From contig JAXBDG010000007.1 of NCBI GenBank assembly GCA_036320915.1, positions 1,736,001-1,800,000 on the forward strand: a stretch of 64,000 nucleotides of DNA. Direction: 5' to 3'. Shown here one piece after another: positions 56,301-64,000 of this stretch. This stretch comes from Linnemannia elongata (Eukaryota; Mortierellomycota; Mortierellomycetes; Mortierellales; Mortierellaceae). Both the position numbers and the translations under genes were made by a program. Position 1 is the stretch's first letter. Each line of letters opens with the position of its first letter. The notes beneath the pieces were generated by a model. That model did not search any database, was not told the origin of the DNA, and saw only the letters and a program-made list of their open reading frames with translations.

Positions 56301-59300
56301 GCGGCACAGTCGACTTTTTCGCCGCGGGAACCGCCGAAGTTCCTGATCTCAAAAAGTCTCCACCTAAATCCGAACGGGGATCACGGATTCCACGGAGACT
56401 CCGGGGAAGGTTGTTCAGAAAAGCCTGGGTGTCGTTCAGGAGACTCTGGGGTAGACTGGCAGCCAGCTCTTCGCCCATAGCTTGACGCAAATCAGGGATG
56501 AGCTGGGAAAGCAACCGAGTTGGGTCAGATGGACGAGCGGTCTGTAATGCTCGTCGTGCAGGCTCGCTTGAAGGAGCAGGACGTGGACCGCGCATCAACT
56601 CATCCAGCTCCTCGCGCATTTCCTGAGGAAGAGCATTGAGAAACTCGGAATTGATGTTGTTGCTGGCGCTGTTGGCGTTGCTAGCAACGCTATTGTTGGT
56701 GTTGGCGTTCGCGACACTCGACGATGCTGGGGCGGCAGGTGGTCGGTGAGATTGGAGGTAGTCGTTGTACACCTCACGGCGCATGTCCTCGGGCAATGCC
56801 TCCAAAAAATCGGCATCGATGTCGCTGTCAGTGATGTCGACTAGCTCGCCATCAATCATGACAAGCTTCCGTGGTGGTGTAGCAGCTGCCGTGGGTTCTG
56901 CAGCAGCAGAAACGCCACTCGGTGACGATCCCTCTGCCGCGGATGGCGACTCAGGCTCGCCGGTTTCGCCACGTGCGAGTCTTGCGGCTGCTGCTTCAGC
57001 TTGACGTGCGGCTTCGCGCTCGGCTTCGGCCTGTGCTTCGGCTGCTCGTGCCTTCTCCTCCTCCTCTTTCTTGATACGCTGTGCCTCCTCCTCGGCCTTG
57101 CGCTTCTCCTCCAAAGCCTTCCTGCGCTCAGCATCCACCTTCCTCCGCTGCTCCATCTCCTTGGCCTCGCGTTCAAGCTTCAAACGCTCAGCTTCCTTCG
57201 CGGCAGGGATTAAAGCGTTGATGAGATGGTTCTGGATACGGGCAGCCTTGGCTTGGGCAGTCGCACCATACATCATCCGGCACTCCTGAGACCACCGCTG
57301 AGGAGTTGTGAAAGGAACAAACTCGTTGACTACCGCAAACATGTCGCTCTTGTGTCCAGCAGCTATGTTGTCAGTTGAGCCGTTTCCGATCGAAATAGTG
57401 GCTGTGATGGTGTCACCATTAGGTCCATGGAAGTTGTGTTGGTGTCCATGGTGGTGGTGATGGTGGTGATGGTGATGGTTGTGGTGACCTCCAGGACGGT
57501 CGATAGGGATCAGGGTCGTAGAGTGGTCGTTGTTGACTTCCACTCTGAAAGCACCACCATGCCCAGCACGGATAGCGCCACCATTAAGTAGACTTCCTAT
57601 CACCTGCTGAGCATTTCCTTGCAGTAACTCCTCGAAAGACTGCCAGTCGGTAATGACCCGGGGCCCTGGTCCTCGAGGTCTGTGGTTGTCAGGGTTTCCA
57701 GTAGCTGTCGCCGAGGCTGGTTGGGCCAGCAGTGGATGGGTGATAACATCATCCGCCCCTTGAGCATGGGTGGTTCGTGCTCCACCAGCGAGCGCTGTAA
57801 GGGCGTGGTCATGAAGGTACGAGAACCGTCCAGGCTCTCCAGCAGGCTCATCCCAAAGAAAGGCACGATCCTGAGCGGAGAGTCGACCACGACGGTTGGC
57901 AGGCTCAAACAATGGTCGCCCGTTTTGAAGAGCGTTATCGTTGATGACAAAGGTGCTAGTCATGTCCCAAGGTGCGTTCCGGCCTTGGTGACGGTGTGCC
58001 TCGAACTCGTCAGCTTCGATACCCTCATGGTCGCCCATGTCGTCGTCATCCTCCAAATCATCATCGTCATCATCGGAGGCATCCTCGTCGTCCTCGTCAC
58101 CTTCATCCTCATCATCCTCGGTTCCGTCGTCGCCGGAGTGGTGGTGGTGATGTTGGTGGTGGTGTGGATGAGCAAGGTCGGGGTGATCATCGTAGTGGTC
58201 AAGATCGCTGTTGTCATCGTGCTCCTCAAGGTCATCGTCATCATCGATAACCTCTTCGATCTCATCCTCCCCAAGCATAACGGGACGGTGACGGCCGGCT
58301 CCCCACTCCATGACCAGATCCTCGTCTTCCTCCTCGTCTCTGTCAAGAGCTTCTTGGATTTCGGCATCAATGTCGTCGTCGTCCTCGTTATCTTCATCCA
58401 TACCATCATCCTCGTCGTGGTCTTCGTCGTCGGAGCCTTCATGCTCGTCATCATCGTCGTCGGCGAAAGGGTTACGGATAGCATCCTCGTCGGCGTCGAT
58501 ATCATCCTCGTCATCATCGCTCATATCCTCCTCGCTGAGATCGCTGGCATCACTGGCATCGTCCTCATCATACTCCTCGCCTTCAAACATGTCCTCGTCA
58601 CCACTCGAGTCGCCAGTTTCGCCGTCTTCCTCAGACTCGATGTTGGTTCCATCAAACATGCCCAGCGACGAGTTTCGGTACAAATCAGGCGCGTCATCTC
58701 CAGATCCAGCTCCGCTTCCTCCAGCAGACAAGGGTGTTGAACGGCGTCTTGGCTTGGATGCGTTGGAATCGGATGCACGGCTCATCTTGAGCGACAGTCT
58801 GGTCAAGCTTTCCAGGGGCCGGAGGAGAGCAGTGACCATGACCTTGGCGTGCGGGTAGTTGAGGTCAATGTCGGCAACCACGTTCGTTAAGGTCATAATG
58901 AAGTTCTTCTCCAGCATGACCTTCACAACGTTCATCGAAACGTCGTTTGTGGACTTGGGAAGGACTCCTGGGGCGGCGGATGCCCCAAGGAGCTTGTACG
59001 ACAGTTCAGACAGAGCTAAGAACTTGCCATACTTCAGCTCAATAGGCTCGGTAGACAACATGGCGTCCTTGAACGCTCGAGTGATTCCGTCCACGATGAA
59101 ACGGCGAACCTGGACGGTCTCGCTGAATGGCTTTTTCTCCTCTTCTTCGTCACTGTTCAGACACATAGCGACCAGAACAGAAGAAGCAAAGTTGGACTCA
59201 ATCGACTGCTTCCGGATCTCGGTGTTGCTCAGCTGACCGACGGTTCCGCGGTAGGGGATGAGGTCGTTCAAGAGATAGCCGAGCCAGTTGGTCCTAGGCT

Positions 59301-62300
59301 TGCTGGCTGTGTTCAAAGGATCTCTCTTCTTCCTGGAGTAGTTCATGAGATCAACCCTGCAGCATGGGTAAGAGGCTACAAGTTCGTTCAGGCACTGCAA
59401 GAGGAAGCAGCGATGAACGAATTCAGGGTCCAAAGCAACCTCTGGGGTGGTGGTGGTAGTGCCGCTTTTGGCTCCACTTGCTGGCGTCTCCGGTGCAGAT
59501 ACCAGAGTCGTCGTTGCAGGCTCTATGGCAGCTCCAGTGCTTGAGGCCGATTGCTCGGGAACTGTGGCGGTCATACGGCAGTTCAAGAGCTCGTTGACAA
59601 GGAAGTTCATGACTGCCTCTGAGACTTCAGACGAGTACTTTTTGGTGGCGTCAGCAACAGCGGCAGTGACTGGTGCAGACGCTGAGGAAGAAGAGCCGGC
59701 AGCAGCTAGCTCGTCAGCCTTGGATTCCTGAGCCTTCTCTTTCGCCTTGTCGGCATCGTTTTCACTGGCAGCCACGGCAGGAGTGGCGGTGGGATCGATT
59801 TCATCCTTGCTCTTGTTCTTGGTCTCATCATGCTTCTGCTGCTCCATGAACTTGGTCAAGGTGAGCTGGACTGCCCGGTGAGCCGCATCGTATCTGGTAA
59901 CGCTGCAGACCTTTAGAGTTCCAGAAATGAACGCATTAACATCGCGAAGACCGAGGAAGCTGTTGTGTCGAAGGTACGATGCGATATCACCCGCTCGGGG
60001 ACGTGAAGGCTGGGAAAACCAACGGACAATCTCTCTCTCCATGGTTGTCTGCAAGACAGTCGTGTCCTCAATAATGTGTCGCATGACCATAATGATATAG
60101 CTCTGTTGGCCTTGGACGCCAATGCTCTCGAGTTTCAGGGTTGCGGACATCAGTGCGAGTCCTTGTGCTTCCAAAAACTCGACCGCCAGGCTGTGGTGGC
60201 GAGTCAGGCGGACCAAAATGCGGAAGACAGAAATGACAACATCCTTGGAGAGGTCCACTTGCTTCAGCAAAGAGATACAGTGCTTCAGAAGAGCCCCTAG
60301 GTCGGATTCTGCAACGAGAGGCTCACTCATGGCTTGATCCTCCTGGCTTGCCTTTGACTTGGCGTCGCCTGCAGCCTCATCCGGAACAGACTTGATCTCG
60401 TCGGAGAGGGAAACAAAGCCCTCAACCATCAAAAGGAGGGGTGACAACCAGCTGCTCTCCTTCTTCTGCGACGAGGTTGACGAGGCTGCCTTCGCCAGTG
60501 TCGACATGAACTGGGGCAACAACTTTCGGACGTTTGATTCCATGGCCGTCTGAATGTTGGCCTCACCAAACAACAGAGCCAAAAGTCGAAGGTATGCTCC
60601 AAACAGCTCACCTGTCTCCTGAGAATGCTCGGTGTCCGCTGCGTCGTGCTTTTGGCCGGCCGTCACAGTAACATCCACCAGTCCCTCCAACACGGTGCTG
60701 TCCTTGTCCTTGCATAGGTAGGTGAAAATGTCGCGCACACAGAAGATGATGCCATCAATCAATGGGAGCAATTCCAGAGACCGCTCAACAAGCGTGTCTC
60801 GCACCTCCTGGCGGGCATCCTTGAGTTCCTGCTGGCGGGCCTTGTGAGCCTCTGGCGTGAAATCCTGATCCAGCAGCTTAGGCGAAGTCGTTCCTGCAGA
60901 TTCAGCCATCGAGACATCGGCACTACTCGTAGCTGCTTCTGTGTCGACGGACATGTTCAAGGCTCTCTGCAACATTCTCTCCTCGTCATCATCTCCAGAA
61001 TGAGTTTCGGCAGGTGGGTTGGAGCTGGTAGTCGCCGAGGCATTCTCTCCGGTACTGGATCCTGACTGACCTTCTGTGGATGGAGCGGCAGTAGCGGCCG
61101 CTGCGCCTGCAGTGGTATTTGGGGTCGTTCGAGAGGAGGCTGCACTTCGTTCTTGATCATAAATCGCAGCAGCGACAATATCTTGATGTGTCAACAGGTA
61201 CTCAGCGGCTCGCTCAATTTGGTTACCGCAGCGAGTCAATGCGATCTCGGCGGCAGATCGGGGAAAGCCCATATCAACCAATGTGGCGACACGTCTTGGA
61301 TCAGGTCCCAGGGGCCGTGCGCCAAAAAGATGAGGGGCACCTCCTCCACCAACGATAACGGACGGGGTAGGAGGGGCCTCGGGCTTGGCCTCACCATCAC
61401 CTCTCAAAATAATGATGAGAGTCTGGATTAACAACCTCACGACACCAGCTGGACATGAGCGAATTGAGGGATCCATCCACAGCTTCCTGACCTTGGGCAA
61501 GATGGCAAGCCGGGTAGAAACCAAGAACTCGTGGGGATCGAAAAAGTCACTCTTCCTGTTCTTGTCGTCCTTGGAGATCAACGACGAAGTATAGGAGGAG
61601 TCATGCAGCAGCTTGGAGGAGACAATCGTCTGCAGGACATTGAGAATGAGCTCAATAGCAATATACATCTTTTGAACCTCGGCAGCAGCGGGTTTTGAGG
61701 CTACTGCAGACCAAATCGAGTCAAGGGCTGCGAATAAGGTCTGAAGTCCCTCGATCCTTACGAATGACACGACGACGATGGTTTGAAGGGTGGGCGGGTT
61801 CCTGTCATCCAGCATTAGTAGGGGGAGCAGTGGGAGCATTGCATTAAGATATGTGTATCTATCCGCAACAGCAGCTTCTGCTAGAAAACGAAAACGTAAA
61901 AATGGACAGATGTCAGTCGCCTTCTCTTGCCTGTTTCGCAAATGATGTCCTGACAGTATTGGCGTGTGTAGCATAAATGCACGTACCTGGCCGCGCCCAT
62001 GAAATATGCGATTGCAAAACTCGGGACAAAGAGCCTGCGATCTTGAATGCGCTTCCACGCTGAACGGCATCTACGTCTCGTCGATGGAAGAGCATCTTCG
62101 TGATACCTAAAAAGGCCAACTTAATTGTCAGTATCTTATGGACATTTTAAAGCGTTTCGTGGTGCATGATTTCGCTCTGCAATCAAACGCGCAAGTGTAC
62201 AATACCTTGGTAAAGGGGGGTGATATAATGTGGTGTCTGCGTCAAAACAAATTTGAAGTACTTCGTGTTGATCGCTGCTGGACTGAACATATCAGTCTTG

Positions 62301-64000
62301 GGAGTAGCCTTCTCCGCCGACTCCTTGACCTCAGCAACGGGTTCTTCATAATTGTCGTCGACTGTTCCAGGGACCAAAGCAACATTAGTAGGGCGCTTGG
62401 CCTTGGGATTTGGGTCGTTCCAGTCCTGGTGAAGGGTACGCTTCAAGGCAATGGTTTCCCAGATGCACATCCTATAAATGATAGTTAGCGCAAATGTGAG
62501 AATCAACCACGGTTCATACGTCTTTCTTGAAGTTGAGCTGGCGGTGTGAAAAAACGTGGTCTACATAATGTCATCTATCAACTCTCTTACCTGTGGAGCT
62601 TTCCCAGTCCATTCAACACTTCATCTCCTTTGGCAGCCACAAATGCGGCGAGGACAGATGCATGGTTACGGCCGTGGGAGAAGGCAGGTGTGAGGTACAT
62701 GTCGGAGAGAAGGCCGCTAAGAGCGTTCAAGCTGACCAAAGCGTGAAGGTACTGGTTTCCTTGAGCGACATCCTCATCTGACGATTCTATAGAAAGGGCA
62801 AACACAAAAAATTAGTTCTGGTAACACATAAATAAACACGACTTGCTTGAGTCAAGTTTAGCCTCTCAGAAAAACGTACGTGATACGTCAATGAATATGG
62901 CCAGGTCGGAGCCAGAGTTGACAGAATCCAGAAGAGGCTTGACTACGTCCAAATGTTTTTGAACCTCTCCTACGACGGCGATTATGGCGATAGATGGGTT
63001 GGTCTCCGCCAACAACTTGATCAAATGCGACAGGGTGAAAAACGCTGAAGTATTCGCCAGATCGTACGGAAGAGTCTTTAAGGAATAAAACTTCATCAAG
63101 CTATCAACCCCGCCGCTCTTCAAAAAGTCCTTAGCGATAGCAGCGTTCTGGAAATAGCTCTCGCAGAACTAGATACAATAAACAAAAAAGTGGTTATTAC
63201 GCGGACGACAACATTATAATCGTCGGGTGCTTTCAAAATGCAACCTGGAGTTATTACCTTCGCGGCTGCCTCAATGAGTGGCGGCACCAGGCCGTCTTTC
63301 TTGGGGACCTTTGCAGCATTCTCCTCTGTCACCTCACCAAACGCCGGTACGCACTTTGAGCGCTCCTTATGAAGTGCGCTAAGCTCCAAGTCGTCGGCAA
63401 AGGTAATGTCTCTGCACATCGTGAAGACTTGCTCAAGCATAGCAATCACTGCTGTTAGGACTGTCGGCTTCAACGAAGGCTGGTGACGCACTAGTTCGTC
63501 CACAGTCATACCCAAATTCGAAGCTCCGTCGTTATCCTGAAAGGCGCGGACATGAGGAATTGAAGTGAAGATGTCGAACAATCTCTTCAAGTCAAACGAC
63601 TCCTTGAACATCATCAATCCTGCAGAGTTGAGACAAATGGCCCCAAAGGCGCCGGGGATAGCCATCACGACGTCAGGTGAGGTTGGGATCTCCTTGGATA
63701 CGCTGGCGAGGAATGTTTGGGGTATATTAGCCTCCTGAAGAATCGCGAGCGATGTTGGCTCGTTGTGGATGAACGACGCCATGGTGTTAATGGCTGTTGG
63801 AGGCAGTATTAAAAAAGAACTATGTTAGGAATATTACTCACAACTCAATACGATATTCGTAGTGACATGACTATAGGGTCATTGCAAAACGTACCATGGG
63901 CATAAACAGCTGCACCCAAAGCCGTAGGCGCCTCCATGATTTTCTTCAGCGTCGCTGGCAATGTCGTGTCGATCAGGTTGCGGAGACCCTCCTGCGTTCC
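53395..64000 (-). CDS. TOM1: Giant HECT E3 ubiquitin ligase, HUWE1/Tom1 family (C-terminal part)
   Basis: Only the 3' part is in the window; the N-terminus lies beyond 64000. Exons: 64000-63895 (partial), 63793-63258, 63168-62880, 62786-62591, 62537-62206, 62106-61987, 61880-53618, 53497-53395, about 3314 residues so far. From the left of the protein: DUF913-like region (AFIHNEPT-type, [16 protein letters not shown]), a UBA domain ([18 protein letters not shown], about 61310-61180), a long acidic Asp/Glu tract (about 58620-58040), a polyHis patch (about 57500-57430), a Lys/Glu coiled segment, UBM-type motifs ([17 protein letters not shown] and [14 protein letters not shown], about 56830-56590), and the HECT domain (about 54700-53395). 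The active-site Cys is in SAHTCFNQ, its TGC codon split by the last intron. The family ubiquitinates nuclear and ribosomal-protein substrates, among others. Confidence 0.95.
57428..57502 (-). repeat. CAC/CAT repeat encoding polyHis
   Basis: A histidine-codon array with a few Asn, Gly and Gln breaks within the giant exon of the HECT ligase gene. Confidence 0.9.

Noticed and set aside
57682..58740. Val/Ile-rich frame that resembles a multi-pass membrane protein
   Set aside because: It is the complement of the Asp/Glu-rich tract of the HECT ligase; GAY/GAR codons read backwards give Val/Ile/Leu.

Overview
The window is nuclear DNA of a filamentous fungus. The best match is an early-diverging lineage of the Mortierella type. 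The clue is an intronless membrane desaturase at 29351-30541 whose start and three histidine boxes look like the Mortierella delta-12 oleate desaturase. Genes are well spaced, carry GT-AG introns of roughly 60-600 nt (two use GC-AG), have pyrimidine-rich leaders, and encode proteins full of polyGln, polySer and polyHis. No prokaryotic features, rRNA, tRNA, CRISPR array or transposon was recognised. Exon joins were worked out by hand from splice signals, frame continuity and protein family motifs; none is checked against transcripts.

Left third (1-19.6 kb): a bHLH transcription factor (+), an unrecognised His/Pro/Gly-rich protein (-), a secreted M14 metallocarboxypeptidase (+), a WSC-domain cell-wall sensor (-) and the nucleotide-excision-repair protein Rad4/XPC (-). 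Middle (19.6-40 kb): a Rom2-type Rho1 exchange factor (+), threonyl-tRNA synthetase (+), the delta-12 desaturase (+) and a large C2-domain pseudokinase (+). Right (40-64 kb): a membrane RING-H2 protein (+), a kinesin-7-like motor (+), lumazine synthase (+), and the C-terminal part of a giant HECT ubiquitin ligase of the HUWE1/Tom1 family (-), which runs off the right edge.

Most genes are unrelated housekeeping or regulatory genes. The one functional link is that a WSC sensor and a Rom2-like GEF, sensor and first effector of the yeast cell-wall-integrity pathway, lie about 7 kb apart with only RAD4 between them. Two long gene-poor stretches (30.5-34.4 kb and 39.8-44.6 kb) hold homopolymers and CT-rich tracts but no gene I can support. 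I found no convincing new multi-gene system. The points most worth a second look are the C2-pseudokinase, an anomalous 15-nt GT..AG segment inside the kinesin motor, the acidic/Trp/Ser insert beside the carboxypeptidase zinc site, and the unrecognised protein at 3981-6935.
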